A stretch of DNA of 64,000 bases from NCBI RefSeq assembly GCF_900070365.1, contig NZ_LN850107.1:1488001-1552000 (forward strand). Direction: 5' to 3'. The translations under genes were made by a program, and so were the position numbers. The notes below the pieces were generated by a model that was not told where the DNA came from, did no database searches, and worked only from the letters and a program-made list of their open reading frames with translations. The stretch is from Alloactinosynnema sp. L-07 (lineage in GTDB: Bacteria; Actinomycetota; Actinomycetes; Mycobacteriales; Pseudonocardiaceae). Below, one piece after another: positions 46,054-55,351 of this stretch (positions are counted from its first letter, which is position 1; each line of letters opens with the position of its first letter).

Positions 46054-47898
46054 TCAGCCGATCGACTCCAGATGGCGTTCAAGTCCAAGAATGGAACGGA
46101 GATCTCTCGGGGTCACCGAAAGGTCTTTCAACTTCGCCGCCGCGGCCGCGGTGATCACCGACCGCAGCGCGCGATCGGTGACCGGAAGGCCGCCGTCGCG
46201 AGCGGTGATGTCCTGGATCGCCTGCAGGCTGCCCTCCAGACGAGTGATGACTGCCTGCCGGTAGTCCTTGCGTCGTGCGGTCATTCGGTGCACATCGAGC
46301 ATGGTGGCGTATGAGATCGCGCCGTTCAGCCTCGGATCCGACGCGTCCGCCGACATCGCGGCGGCATCGTCGTAGCAGGCCTCGAGCCTGCAGAGCACGG
46401 TGGCCGCGACCTGCACCGTGTGGTTCTTGATCGCGGCAAGGTTGAAGGTGAAGGCGCCCGTTCGACCGTTCCTGACGATCTCGTCGCCCTCACGCGGGCT
46501 GCCGACCGCCGAGACCCGCCCCGACGGGACTCCCGTCGGCCCGACCAGGCTGCCGTGGCGGTCGACCTCCACGCCCCGTCCGGTGCGCCGGTGTGAGCAG
46601 GCGATGCCCTTTCGCAGCAGGTTCGCCCAGAGCCGGGAGTCGACACGCTCATAGTTGGACTCCCGGCCGAAGTTCGAGATCACCAGATCCGCTTCGACGC
46701 GCTGAGACGAAGTCGGGCCCGAGACGGAGACGGCCAACCCGCCAGCTTCGGTGGTGTGGATCTCTTCGACCTTTCCGGCGATCACCGCGACTTGGCCGTC
46801 CTTGGCCATCGCCTCCTCGACTATTTCCGCGGTGTAGGCCATCACGCCGACCCGCAGTACGGCCAGCAGGCTGCCGTAGCCGTCGAGAAGCGCGCAGAGA
46901 TCGGCGGTGGGAATTCGCGCCAGGATTCCCGGAAGGTATGGCTCCCACGATTTGGAGACTCGTTCGGTGACCACCGCCGGGGACACGTCGGGATGCTCGC
47001 GGGCGACCAGGTCGCAGGCCCGCTTCCATTCGTTCTTGAACCGGCGAACGAATTCCTCCCGCCCTTCGTAGGCGTCGCCACCGAGTCGAGGCGGCGGCAG
47101 GGTGAGGACGTCGTGCCGGTGATCCGGGGGATAGGTCCGCAGCGTCAGCCCGGAGCGCGAGATCAAGTGGATCTTCCCGGTGTGGCCGCGGCGCAGGAGC
47201 AGCGCCGCCGAGTCGTAGGCGCTGAGCAACGTGCCGACGATGGCCACGACGGCGTCCTGGCGAAGACCGACGATCCGCTCGATCCCGGTCTCCGAGTATG
47301 GGTCGCGCACGAACGAGGGATGATCCACCACGTTGTCCGCGAAGGTCGGATACTTCCGCTCAAGGCCGGTCGCGAGAATGACGTGGTCGGCCCTGAGCGT
47401 CACCCGATCGGTCTCAGCGCCTGCGAGATTCTCGACGACAACGTCGACGTGTCCGGTGTGGACTTCCAGATCGACCACGTCGCCATCGGCCTCGACCAGG
47501 CTCACCCCGTCCAACGCCTCCCGGGCGGCCTGGGCGAGGCGGTCGGCGAGATAGTCGGAATAGATCCGCCGGGGCGCGGGCCCGGACTCGGTGAAGGTGA
47601 ACCCGCTCCACTCCGCGGGCCAGTCGGTCCGGTCGACCTCGTGGTTGGCCCAGGTCACGAAGTCGTCGACGTCTTCCCGAAACGCCGACATCCGGCCCGC
47701 TTGAATGTTGAAGACGTGGTGCCAGTGATTGCTTTCCCGGTGATACGCCGCACCGGCGTTCCGATACTCGGCCCGCCGTTCCAGTAGCACGACCTGCACC
47801 GGTTCCCGGGCGAACTGAAGCAGTCGGATAGCGGTGGCGGTACCGCCCAGGCCCGCCCCGACGATGACAATTCTGCGAGATCGGCCGAACTGGTTCAC
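46054..47898 (-). CDS. FAD/NAD(P)-binding protein (FAD_NAD_binding_9-like)
   Basis: 614 residues from GTG. The N-terminal dinucleotide site is VIVGAGLGGTATAIRLL; a second nucleotide motif is AVVAIVGTLLSAYDSAALLL. The pattern RVTLRADHVILATGLERKYP and the long C-terminal helical region fit the family of FAD-NAD(P) proteins with unknown substrates. It precedes the enzyme I-like gene by 96 bases on the same strand. Lower third-position GC in parts of this pair hints at transfer. Possible redox tailoring enzyme. Confidence 0.78.
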   Translation of the reverse strand: MNQFGRSRRIVIVGAGLGGTATAIRLLQFAREPVQVVLLERRAEYRNAGAAYHRESNHWHHVFNIQAGRMSAFREDVDDFVTWANHEVDRTDWPAEWSGFTFTESGPAPRRIYSDYLADRLAQAAREALDGVSLVEADGDVVDLEVHTGHVDVVVENLAGAETDRVTLRADHVILATGLERKYPTFADNVVDHPSFVRDPYSETGIERIVGLRQDAVVAIVGTLLSAYDSAALLLRRGHTGKIHLISRSGLTLRTYPPDHRHDVLTLPPPRLGGDAYEGREEFVRRFKNEWKRACDLVAREHPDVSPAVVTERVSKSWEPYLPGILARIPTADLCALLDGYGSLLAVLRVGVMAYTAEIVEEAMAKDGQVAVIAGKVEEIHTTEAGGLAVSVSGPTSSQRVEADLVISNFGRESNYERVDSRLWANLLRKGIACSHRRTGRGVEVDRHGSLVGPTGVPSGRVSAVGSPREGDEIVRNGRTGAFTFNLAAIKNHTVQVAATVLCRLEACYDDAAAMSADASDPRLNGAISYATMLDVHRMTARRKDYRQAVITRLEGSLQAIQDITARDGGLPVTDRALRSVITAAAAAKLKDLSVTPRDLRSILGLERHLESIG

Positions 47899-47921
47899 CT
47901 GGTCGTCGTCCCTCTCCAGCG

Positions 47922-47937
47922 TGGCCGATAACGGCCA
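47922..47937. promoter_or_regulatory. Inverted repeat near the FAD protein start
   Basis: TGGCCG-ataa-CGGCCA is a perfect 6-bp inverted repeat 24 bases upstream of the GTG at 47898. Possible operator for the minus-strand pair. Confidence 0.35.
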
Positions 47938-47978
47938 GTTACGTCAGAAGCCGTGAAATGACCGGAGAAAACGTTACC

Positions 47979-47990
47979 GTGTGATCACAC
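47979..47990. promoter_or_regulatory. Perfect 12-bp palindrome GTGTGATCACAC
   Basis: Self-complementary site in the 257-base divergent gap between the FAD protein gene and the Stv-like gene. Length and symmetry suit a dimeric regulator such as a GntR- or Crp-type protein (inference). No regulator gene adjoins. The rest of the gap (to 48155) shows no gene I can support. Confidence 0.4.
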
Positions 47991-48155
47991 AGACTGGGTA
48001 TTGATGGCGATCATGCGGTGAAACAGTTAGCAATCGAGAAGAACCGCACCCTCCCGCAGGTGACCCGCTGCGAGGATCCTGCGGCCTTCCGTTACGTCCG
48101 ACCAGGGACCGGCGATTGATCTTGGACGGGCACTCCTACTGGCTGGAGGACTTCG

Positions 48156-49208
48156 ATGGTGGGCGTTGTGATGGGGCACGGATCGCACGACGGGTCGGAC
48201 ATGATCACGGTGCCGAAGGGCTTACCGGTCACCTTCTTCACCGATGAGGGCTCGCCGCTGCTGATGGTCAACCTGTTGGAACTGGCCAAGCGCGACAACC
48301 CAAGAACCCCCATGCACACGCTGAACCCGGGCGACCCCGTGCCGAACTACCAGTACACGCCCTTCAAGCCGCACGAACTGCGCGCGGTCACCCAGTTCAA
48401 CCAGCTCGTCCCGCCCCAGCTCATCGTGGGCAGCGCCGCCGTGCCGAACACGCTGCGGCTGTGCGCGGACAAGGCGCGGTGCCCGAAGGACGGTCCGCAC
48501 ACGTGCGACGGCGTGTTCGGCCGCGCCACGAAAGGGCAGTGGACGAAGGTGCTCGTGTTGTCCTGCCGGATCCTCGAAGGACACACACAGCAGCCGACCG
48601 TCGCGCTCATGACCCCTGCGGGCAAGCGGGACACGTCGGTGTTCGACGCGTTGCTGGCGTGGGTGAAGGGCTTTGTGGCGCGGGGTTCGGCTGGTCAGGA
48701 CGCCGCGTGGGCGGCGGTGCCCGAGTCGGAGAAGATCCGTCTGATCGCCTCGGAGGACGAGGTGCGGGAATGGGTGGACTGCCTCGACGTGCGCACGAAG
48801 ATCGCGGCCGCCGACCGGCCCAAGGCCGCCGCCCTGGTCGCAGCCGCGCCGACGTCGGTCAAGCTGCGCCTGATGCGTGACTATCCCCAGCACCGCGACC
48901 TGGTCAAGGTGGGGATCACCCTTACCGCAACCGAACAGCAGGCGATCGCGGCCTTCCAGCGAGAGGCGCTCGCCAAGCAGATCGACAAGTGGCTCGGCCT
49001 GACGCCGGACCAGCAGGTCCGGTGGCTGGCCGAACCCCCGGTCGCGTCGTGGGCGGTGGGCTTCAATGTCCTGGAGCTGTTTCAATTCGGACTCGTCGGC
49101 GACGAGCTGATGGCCGTCTTGCGCAGGCTCGACCCGGTCGCCAGGGGCGTCGCGTTGGCGGAGGAGGAGCTGCGTGACTACTTGGCCGCCAACTCGCTCC
49201 ACATCTGA
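48156..49208 (+). CDS. Putative Stv-like adhesin domain protein
   Basis: 350 residues, with GGAGG before ATG. The N-terminus (GHGSHDGSDMITVPKGLPVT) resembles the putative adhesin Stv domain found in actinobacterial surface or polymorphic-toxin proteins. A Cys pair (CADKARC, HTCDGVFG) and a TPAG segment follow. The C-terminal half (about 160-350) is alpha-helical, with repeated short acidic helices, no signal peptide and no known catalytic motif. A TTA codon is at 48222-48224. Family assignment is tentative. Confidence 0.5.
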   Translation: MVGVVMGHGSHDGSDMITVPKGLPVTFFTDEGSPLLMVNLLELAKRDNPRTPMHTLNPGDPVPNYQYTPFKPHELRAVTQFNQLVPPQLIVGSAAVPNTLRLCADKARCPKDGPHTCDGVFGRATKGQWTKVLVLSCRILEGHTQQPTVALMTPAGKRDTSVFDALLAWVKGFVARGSAGQDAAWAAVPESEKIRLIASEDEVREWVDCLDVRTKIAAADRPKAAALVAAAPTSVKLRLMRDYPQHRDLVKVGITLTATEQQAIAAFQREALAKQIDKWLGLTPDQQVRWLAEPPVASWAVGFNVLELFQFGLVGDELMAVLRRLDPVARGVALAEEELRDYLAANSLHI

Positions 49209-49315
49209 TCAGCCGTGAGTCAGTCCCATCAGGACGTCACGCGGGTAGAGCAGTGCGCGCACGCGGTCGGCCCCGGTTGATACGGTGATCGACAGCGATC
49301 GAGGGGGAGCCGCGG

Positions 49316-50176
49316 ATGACATCGACCACGTTCCGTATCGGGGATGAACTCACGGTGCGACGGCTCGGGTTCGGGGCGATGCGCCTGCGGCCGGACGAGA
49401 CGGTGGGCCGGGAAGCCTGCGTCGCGGTGGCACGGCGGGCCGTCGAGCTGGGCGTGACCCTGATCGACACCGCGCACCTGTACGGGTGGGGTGCCAACGA
49501 GGAGCTTCTCGCCGAGGCGCTGCACCCCTATCCCGATGACCTCCTCATCGCGACCAAGGTCGGTGTGGCCCCAGCGGACCCGCCACAGGACGGCGTGATC
49601 TGTGGGCGTCCTGAGTTTCTGCGGGATCAGGTCGAGCAGGGTTTGCGTCGGCTCCGGCTCGACCGGCTCGACCTGCTCCAGCTGCATCGCATCGATCCGA
49701 CCGTCCCGCTCGCCGACCAGCTGGGCACGCTTCGGGAGCTGCAGGTCCAGGGCAAGATCGGCCACATAGGACTGTCCGAGGTCACCGTCGACGAACTCGC
49801 CCAAGCCCGTCAGATCATCGACGTCGCCAGCGTGCAGAACCGCTACAGCATGGTCGACCGCGAGCACGAACCCGTGCTCGACGCGTGTGCCACGGCAGGA
49901 ATCGCTTTCCTGCCGTGGCGGCCGGTTCACCCCGCGGTGTCGGCCACCGCTACCGAGATCACCGCGGTGGCCGCTGAACTGGGCGCCACCGCGGCGCAGG
50001 TCTCGCTCGCGTGGCTCCTCGACCGCTCGCCGGTGATTCTGCCGATTCCGGGGACTCGCTCGATCCGGCATCTGGAGGAGAACGTCGCCGCGGCGGGCCT
50101 GCGGCTGACCGACGACCAGCGGCTACGCCTGACCACGGCAGCGTCATCAGCGCCCACACGCCCCAGACGAGGGTGA
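49316..50176 (+). CDS. Aldo/keto reductase
   Basis: 286 residues, with GGGGGAG before ATG. Catalytic tetrad motifs: Asp/Tyr in DTAHLYGWG, Lys in LLIATKVG and His in LLQLHRID. The C-terminal nucleotide-binding region has PGTRSIRHLEENVAA. NADPH-dependent reduction of aldehydes or ketones; no substrate indicated. Its last 218 bases overlap the membrane-protein gene on the other strand. Confidence 0.9.
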   Translation: MTSTTFRIGDELTVRRLGFGAMRLRPDETVGREACVAVARRAVELGVTLIDTAHLYGWGANEELLAEALHPYPDDLLIATKVGVAPADPPQDGVICGRPEFLRDQVEQGLRRLRLDRLDLLQLHRIDPTVPLADQLGTLRELQVQGKIGHIGLSEVTVDELAQARQIIDVASVQNRYSMVDREHEPVLDACATAGIAFLPWRPVHPAVSATATEITAVAAELGATAAQVSLAWLLDRSPVILPIPGTRSIRHLEENVAAAGLRLTDDQRLRLTTAASSAPTRPRRG

Positions 50177-50795
50177 ACTCCGGGATCAGGTACCACGGCC
50201 ACGGGCCGAACAGGTCGAGGATCGAGCTCTGCGTCGGCTTGGCGTTGAGGAACCCGTAGTTCGTCCCGGCGATGCCGTTGAACAGCAGCATCGCCACCGC
50301 CCACGCCGTCGTCACCACGACGGCGAGCCGGTAGCCGCGCCAATCGGGCCGCATCCGCCTGCCCCAGGTCAGGTAGATCGCGGCCCACACGACGAGCAGG
50401 TGGATGCCCCAGAACGCGATGAAGCCGATGTGCGGGAAGTCCGGTCCCCGCAGCGCCGGGGTGATCAGGGCCTGCACGCTCAGCGTCAGACCCCAGTAGT
50501 AGGTCAGCGTGAACGCCCAGCGTCGGTGCGACCAGAGGGCGTAGGCCGTGACGTAGCCCGCCAGGTCGGACAGCTGCAGTGGCAGCGAGTGGTCGAGCCC
50601 GAACCGGGACGGCGCCAGCGAGTAGATCTGGATCGACAGCTGAAGCGCCAGGACCAGGACGGCGAGCACGCGACTGGGGATCCGGCCGGGGTGGACACGC
50701 CCGAGCACGACGAGCCCGGCGGCGCCCACCACGAACACCGCGAGCACGATCCAGTGTGACGGGCCATAGGCCGTGAAGTCCTGCGCGGGCGCCAC
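49959..50795 (-). CDS. TIGR02206-type membrane protein with antisense-encoded tail
   Basis: 278 residues from GTG. Six or seven membrane helices, with YGPSHWIVLAVFVVGAAGL, LPLQLSDLAGYVTAYAL and a final EFTLVWGVWALMTLPW, match the YwaF/TIGR02206 family of small integral membrane proteins of unknown function. Homologues usually stop near this last helix. Here about 58 extra residues, rich in Arg, Pro, Ser and Gly, are read from the antisense of the aldo/keto reductase gene. Confidence 0.75.
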   Translation of the reverse strand: MAPAQDFTAYGPSHWIVLAVFVVGAAGLVVLGRVHPGRIPSRVLAVLVLALQLSIQIYSLAPSRFGLDHSLPLQLSDLAGYVTAYALWSHRRWAFTLTYYWGLTLSVQALITPALRGPDFPHIGFIAFWGIHLLVVWAAIYLTWGRRMRPDWRGYRLAVVVTTAWAVAMLLFNGIAGTNYGFLNAKPTQSSILDLFGPWPWYLIPEFTLVWGVWALMTLPWSGVAAGRRSAAGPPRRRSPPDAGSSESPESAESPASGRGATRARPAPRWRPVQRPPR

Positions 50796-50901
50796 AACAG
50801 CTCACGCTACCGGGGCCAACGGGTTCACGAGAGCCAGAAATCGCGAAGGTGACCAGGTCGGGGCAGGCTAGAGACAGGCACGGCCACCTCGGAGGCTCGC
50901 T

Positions 50902-53598
50902 ATGACTGATTGGGTGTTCGACTTCGTCCACGGCGACAAGGACAGCAAGGACCTGCTGGGCGGCAAGGGCGCCAACCTCGCCGAGATGACCAGGCTCGGG
51001 CTGCCCGTGCCCCCCGGGTTCACCATCACCACCGAGGCGTGCCGCGCCTACCTGGCCGACGGGGTCGAGCCGTCCGCCCTGCGGGTTCAGGTGACCATGG
51101 CCCTGCGCAGGCTGGAGAATCAGCTCGGCAGGCGGCTGGGCGACGTGGTCGACCCGCTGCTGGTCAGCGTGCGGTCCGGGGCCAAGTTCTCGATGCCCGG
51201 CATGATGGAGACGGTCCTCAACGTCGGCCTGAACGACTATTCCGTGGTCGGGCTGGCCGAGGCGGCGCAGGACAAGCGGTTCGCCTGGGACTCCTACCGC
51301 AGGCTGCTGCAGATGTTCGGCCGGACCGTCCTGGGGGTCGGTCCCGAAGTGTTCGAGCACGCCTGGTCGACGCTGAAAGAGGAGCGCTCCGCCGCGGCGG
51401 ACACCGACCTGTCCGCCGACGACCTGGTCGAGGCGGTCCAGCGGTTCAAGGCCCTGATCGTCGAGCACACCGGCCGCGAGTTCCCGCAGGACCCGCGCGA
51501 GCAGCTCGACATGTCCACCCGCGCGGTGTTCGACTCCTGGAACACCGCTCGGGCGCGGATCTACCGGCGCCGGGAGCGGATCCCGCACGACCTGGGCACC
51601 GCGGTCAACGTCTGCGCGATGGTGTTCGGCAATCTGGGGGAGACCTCGGGCACCGGGGTCTGCTTCACCCGCGATCCGGCTTCCGGCCGCACCGGGGTCT
51701 ACGGCGACTACCTGCCCAACGCCCAGGGCGAGGACGTCGTCGCCGGTATCCGCACGCCGCTGGCGCTCGCGGAGTTCGATCGGCTCGACCCGAAGTCGGC
51801 CATGGAGCTGCGCACCGCGATGCGCAGGCTGGAGACGCACTACCGCGACCTGTGCGACATCGAGTTCACCGTCGAGCGGGGCAAGCTCTGGCTCCTGCAG
51901 ACCAGGGTCGGCAAGCGCACGCCCGCCGCCGCGTTCCGGATCGCCGCGCAGCTCGTCGACGAGCAGCTGATCACCCTGGACGAGGCGCTCTCCCGGGTGA
52001 CCGGGCAGCAGTTCGTCCAGCTGATGTTCCCGCAGTTCGACCCGAAGGCGCCCCGGCGCCTGGTGACCACCGGGCTGGCCGCCTCACCCGGCGCGGCGAC
52101 CGGCCGCGCGGTGTTCGACTCGGCCGCCGCCGTCAGCTGGGCCGCGCGCGGCGAGCCGGTGATCCTGGTCCGGCGCGAGACCAACCCCGACGACCTCGAA
52201 GGCATGATCGCCGCGGCCGGGGTGCTCACCGCCCGGGGCGGGAAGACCTCGCACGCGGCCGTGGTCGCCCGCGGCATGGGCCGCACCTGCGTGTGCGGGG
52301 CCGAGGAACTCGATGTCGACCCGGTCGCGCGGGTCGCCAGGGCGCGCGGGGTCACCTTCGCCGAGGGCGACATGATCGGCCTCGACGGGGGCACCGGCGA
52401 AGTGTTCCTCGGCGAGGTCCCGGTGGTGGACTCGCCGGTGTCGCGCTATCTGGCCGAAGGCATCGACGCGGCGCTGCGCGACGCCGACGAGGAGATCGCC
52501 GAGCTGGTCCGGGCCGTCGACCTCCTGCTCAGCCACGCCGACGAGGTGCGCACCCTGCGCGTTCGCGCCAACGCCGACAGCGGGGAGGACGCCCGCCGCG
52601 CCCGAGCGCTTGGCGCACAGGGAATCGGGCTGTGCCGGACCGAGCACATGTTCCTCGGCGAACGCCGGGAGCTGATCGAGCGGGTCATCCTCGCCGAAGC
52701 GGGCGAAGACCGCGACGAGGCACTGAGCCTGTTGCTTCCGGTGCAGCGCACCGACTTCCTCGACCTCCTCGCGGCGATGGCGAGTCTGCCCGTCACCATC
52801 CGGCTGCTCGACCCCCCGCTGCACGAGTTCCTCCCGGACCGGGCCGACCTGCTGGTCCGGGTCGCCAGGGCGCAGGAACGCGGCGAGCCGACCGACGTCG
52901 ACGCCCGGCTGCTGGCCGCGGTGGAACGCCTGCACGAGTCAAACCCGATGCTGGGCCTGCGCGGCGTGCGGCTCGGGCTGGTGGTGCCTGGACTGTTCAA
53001 ACTCCAGGTCAGGGCGATCGCGGAGGCCGCGGCGGAACTGCTGGCCCAGGGGATCGATGCCCGGCCGGAGATCATGGTCCCGCTGGTCGGCAGCGCGATG
53101 GAGCTGCACCTGATCCGCCAGGAGATCGTCGAGGTCGTGGCCGAGGTCGCCAAGGAACATGGCGTCGAGCTGACCTTCCCCATCGGCACGATGATCGAAC
53201 TGCCGCGGGCGGCGCTGACCGCGGACCGGATCGCCGAGGAGGCCGAGTTCTTCTCCTTCGGCACCAACGACCTCACCCAGACGACCTGGGGCTTCTCCCG
53301 CGACGACGTGGAGGCCGGGTTCTTCGCGACCTATCTGGACAAGGGCGTGTTCACCGTCTCGCCGTTCGAGACGCTCGACGAGATCGGGGTCGGCATGCTC
53401 ATCGAGATCGCGGTCGAGCGCGGCCGAGCCAAGCGCCCGGACCTGCACCTGGGCGTGTGCGGGGAACACGGCGGTGACCCGGTGTCGATCCACTTCTTCC
53501 ACCGCGCCGGTCTGGACTACGTCTCCTGCTCACCGTTCCGCGTACCGGTCGCACGGCTGGAAGCGGGCCGAGCCGCGATCGAGAGCGCCCATCGATAG
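50902..53598 (+). CDS. ppdK: Pyruvate phosphate dikinase
   Basis: 898 residues, with GGAGG upstream of ATG. N-terminal ATP-grasp (LLGGKGANLAEM, SVRSGAKFSMPGMMETVLN), central phosphohistidine domain (GGKTSHAAVVARGMG) and C-terminal PEP barrel (GLCRTEHMF, SFGTNDLTQTTWG, GVCGEHGGDP with the catalytic Cys). It interconverts PEP + AMP + PPi with pyruvate + ATP + Pi. Full length and intact, so the enzyme I-like protein at 44749 is not simply its fragment. Confidence 0.96.
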   Translation: MTDWVFDFVHGDKDSKDLLGGKGANLAEMTRLGLPVPPGFTITTEACRAYLADGVEPSALRVQVTMALRRLENQLGRRLGDVVDPLLVSVRSGAKFSMPGMMETVLNVGLNDYSVVGLAEAAQDKRFAWDSYRRLLQMFGRTVLGVGPEVFEHAWSTLKEERSAAADTDLSADDLVEAVQRFKALIVEHTGREFPQDPREQLDMSTRAVFDSWNTARARIYRRRERIPHDLGTAVNVCAMVFGNLGETSGTGVCFTRDPASGRTGVYGDYLPNAQGEDVVAGIRTPLALAEFDRLDPKSAMELRTAMRRLETHYRDLCDIEFTVERGKLWLLQTRVGKRTPAAAFRIAAQLVDEQLITLDEALSRVTGQQFVQLMFPQFDPKAPRRLVTTGLAASPGAATGRAVFDSAAAVSWAARGEPVILVRRETNPDDLEGMIAAAGVLTARGGKTSHAAVVARGMGRTCVCGAEELDVDPVARVARARGVTFAEGDMIGLDGGTGEVFLGEVPVVDSPVSRYLAEGIDAALRDADEEIAELVRAVDLLLSHADEVRTLRVRANADSGEDARRARALGAQGIGLCRTEHMFLGERRELIERVILAEAGEDRDEALSLLLPVQRTDFLDLLAAMASLPVTIRLLDPPLHEFLPDRADLLVRVARAQERGEPTDVDARLLAAVERLHESNPMLGLRGVRLGLVVPGLFKLQVRAIAEAAAELLAQGIDARPEIMVPLVGSAMELHLIRQEIVEVVAEVAKEHGVELTFPIGTMIELPRAALTADRIAEEAEFFSFGTNDLTQTTWGFSRDDVEAGFFATYLDKGVFTVSPFETLDEIGVGMLIEIAVERGRAKRPDLHLGVCGEHGGDPVSIHFFHRAGLDYVSCSPFRVPVARLEAGRAAIESAHR

Positions 53599-53790
53599 TT
53601 CCTCAATAAATCACTCAATTCGTCCGAGCAATTCGCCCGTTTGGGTTCGCGGCGTCGACGATCGGTAGTCCACACTTTCGTGTCATAGTGCCTGTTTGGT
53701 GTTGTCGCCGATGACGCCGTCAGTAGCATCGAGTTGCTCACCGGATCAGTTCGCGTTATTTGATCACGGGTATGGAAAGTGGGCGAAATC

Positions 53791-54450
53791 GTGACGAATC
53801 TCGAAACCGACCGTGAATCGTTGACGGTGGTGGCGTCAGTGGCGTGTGCCCGGCACGCCGCCGCTGTGCGGGTACAGAATCGCGACCAGATCGACAACGT
53901 GCTGCTCCTGGCGGTGCTCGCCGCTGGCGCGAAGTACAACATCGGGACACAGAGCGACGAGTGGTACCGCACGTTCGACGACACGATCCAGACCGGCGCC
54001 GAGTGGGCCGTCGAAGCAGGCGTGTGGAAGCGCGTGACCCGTTCCACAGACACGTTCGACCTGGCCGAGATCCTCCCAGCAGGCACCGCGGCCGCGGAGA
54101 ACGCGCTGCTCGCCGTCCGCGCCGAGCACTACCCGCTGCGGGGCGCGCTGCGGTTCGGCGCGATAGCGGGCAAGGAGGCCGCGGTCCTCTGCGCGGTGTC
54201 GGATCTGACCGCGCGGCCGGGCACGTTGAGTGTCGTGCTTGGCGCGGTCGCCTTTGTGTTCAAGTCCGACCTGCCGGTCGACGACCCGCTGGCGACGCGC
54301 CCGTGGGTCGAGGTGGCCGACGCTTTCCTGCGGGTGTCGAAGTACTCGATCGACACCACCGAACCGGGCTACGACACGATCCAGGAAAGGATCAAAAAAG
54401 CACTTGGCGACCGAGTGAAGAAATACCTCTACCGCACACCGATCGAGTGA
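53791..54450 (+). CDS. Protein of unknown function
   Basis: 219 residues from GTG 53791; GTG 53779 four codons upstream is also possible. I do not recognise a family. It is mostly helical with a central acidic/aromatic region (WYRTFDDTIQTGAEWAVEAG) and a basic C-terminus (ERIKKALGDRVKKYLYR). No signal peptide or membrane helix. The gene follows a 190-base AT-richer region after ppdK and is 13 bases from the next gene, so the two form an operon. Confidence 0.6.
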   Translation: MTNLETDRESLTVVASVACARHAAAVRVQNRDQIDNVLLLAVLAAGAKYNIGTQSDEWYRTFDDTIQTGAEWAVEAGVWKRVTRSTDTFDLAEILPAGTAAAENALLAVRAEHYPLRGALRFGAIAGKEAAVLCAVSDLTARPGTLSVVLGAVAFVFKSDLPVDDPLATRPWVEVADAFLRVSKYSIDTTEPGYDTIQERIKKALGDRVKKYLYRTPIE

Positions 54451-54463
54451 AACGAGGAGACCG

Positions 54464-55303
54464 ATGATCACCAAGGAAGCTCGCTTCGTGCCCGACAGTG
54501 AAGTCGAACTGCCTATTCCCGGGCAGCGCGATCGGGCGGTGGACTACCTGGAGAACTTGCGACTCGCCGACGTCGACACCCAAATCCGTCCCGGCGCGCC
54601 GGGCGTCTTCCTGCCGACCGGTGACACCTTCGGGACCTCGAAGGTGACTCCGGCGAACGACAACTCCGCCGCCCAGGACACGATCGTCGCCCCAGACCAG
54701 ATGACCGACGCGAACTACAAGGCGGTCATGCGGACAAAGCTGCTGGCGCAGATGGCCGCCCGCACCGCGTTCGACGTCAACCGGCAGACCGACGAGTACT
54801 ACAAGAAGTACGTCGAGGTCCTCGGCTACTGCGGCTGGGTGCAGAACTACAGCAAGTGGAAGCAGTACACGGGGTCGAGCGCGAGCCTGGAGATCAACCA
54901 GGTGCTTGTCGATCTGCTGACGGGCTTGCTGGTCGGCCCGCAGCTGGGCCTGCTGGAGACCGCGCTGAGCGTGTTGAAGACCGGATACTCGGCCAACGAG
55001 CAGATCCGCCTGCTCGGCAAGGACAAGGCATCGGACAAGGAGGTCAACTTCGACCTCGGCGTCGTCGGCGAGGACGCCCAAAACTGGCCGACGTTCAAGC
55101 CGGTCTTCTTCGCGATCGAGGCCGAGTCGAACACGACGAACATCCTGTTCGCCACCCTGAAGGCCTCCAACACGACGATCTTCTACGCGACGTCGGACCA
55201 GACCCTGGACATGGAGCACTACGCGACGGTCAAGGCCTCCGTCGAGTCCAAGACGGAGGAAGCGGCGAAGAAGTACATCGAGAACCTGGCCATCGCCGAG
55301 TGA
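54464..55303 (+). CDS. Protein of unknown function
   Basis: 279 residues, with a GAGGAG ribosome site before ATG. No family recognised. Notable parts are a Thr/Asn/Asp-rich segment (TFGTSKVTPANDNSA), a hydrophobic stretch (VLVDLLTGLLVGPQLGLL) that could be a membrane or amphipathic region, and a C-terminal beta-like region with repeated Thr (TTNILFATLKASNTTIFYAT). Co-transcribed with the gene at 53791. A 15-bp hairpin follows. Confidence 0.6.
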   Translation: MITKEARFVPDSEVELPIPGQRDRAVDYLENLRLADVDTQIRPGAPGVFLPTGDTFGTSKVTPANDNSAAQDTIVAPDQMTDANYKAVMRTKLLAQMAARTAFDVNRQTDEYYKKYVEVLGYCGWVQNYSKWKQYTGSSASLEINQVLVDLLTGLLVGPQLGLLETALSVLKTGYSANEQIRLLGKDKASDKEVNFDLGVVGEDAQNWPTFKPVFFAIEAESNTTNILFATLKASNTTIFYATSDQTLDMEHYATVKASVESKTEEAAKKYIENLAIAE

Positions 55304-55314
55304 GTTCGGCGCCA

Positions 55315-55347
55315 AGCCGTGGTGGCCCGGACCGGGCCACCACGGCT
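55315..55347. terminator. Bidirectional hairpin terminator
   Basis: Perfect 15-bp stem (AGCCGTGGTGGCCCG pairing with 55333-55347) and 3-base loop between the convergent genes at 55303 and 55352. Confidence 0.85.
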
Positions 55348-55351
55348 GCGC

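Noticed and set aside
49927..51840. 637-codon minus-strand frame covering the membrane protein and part of ppdK
   Set aside because: Different frame from the membrane protein. Only the frame at 49959-50795 encodes credible helices.
50910..53477. Second long plus-strand frame inside ppdK
   Set aside because: Arg/Gly-rich out-of-frame translation of the ppdK gene.
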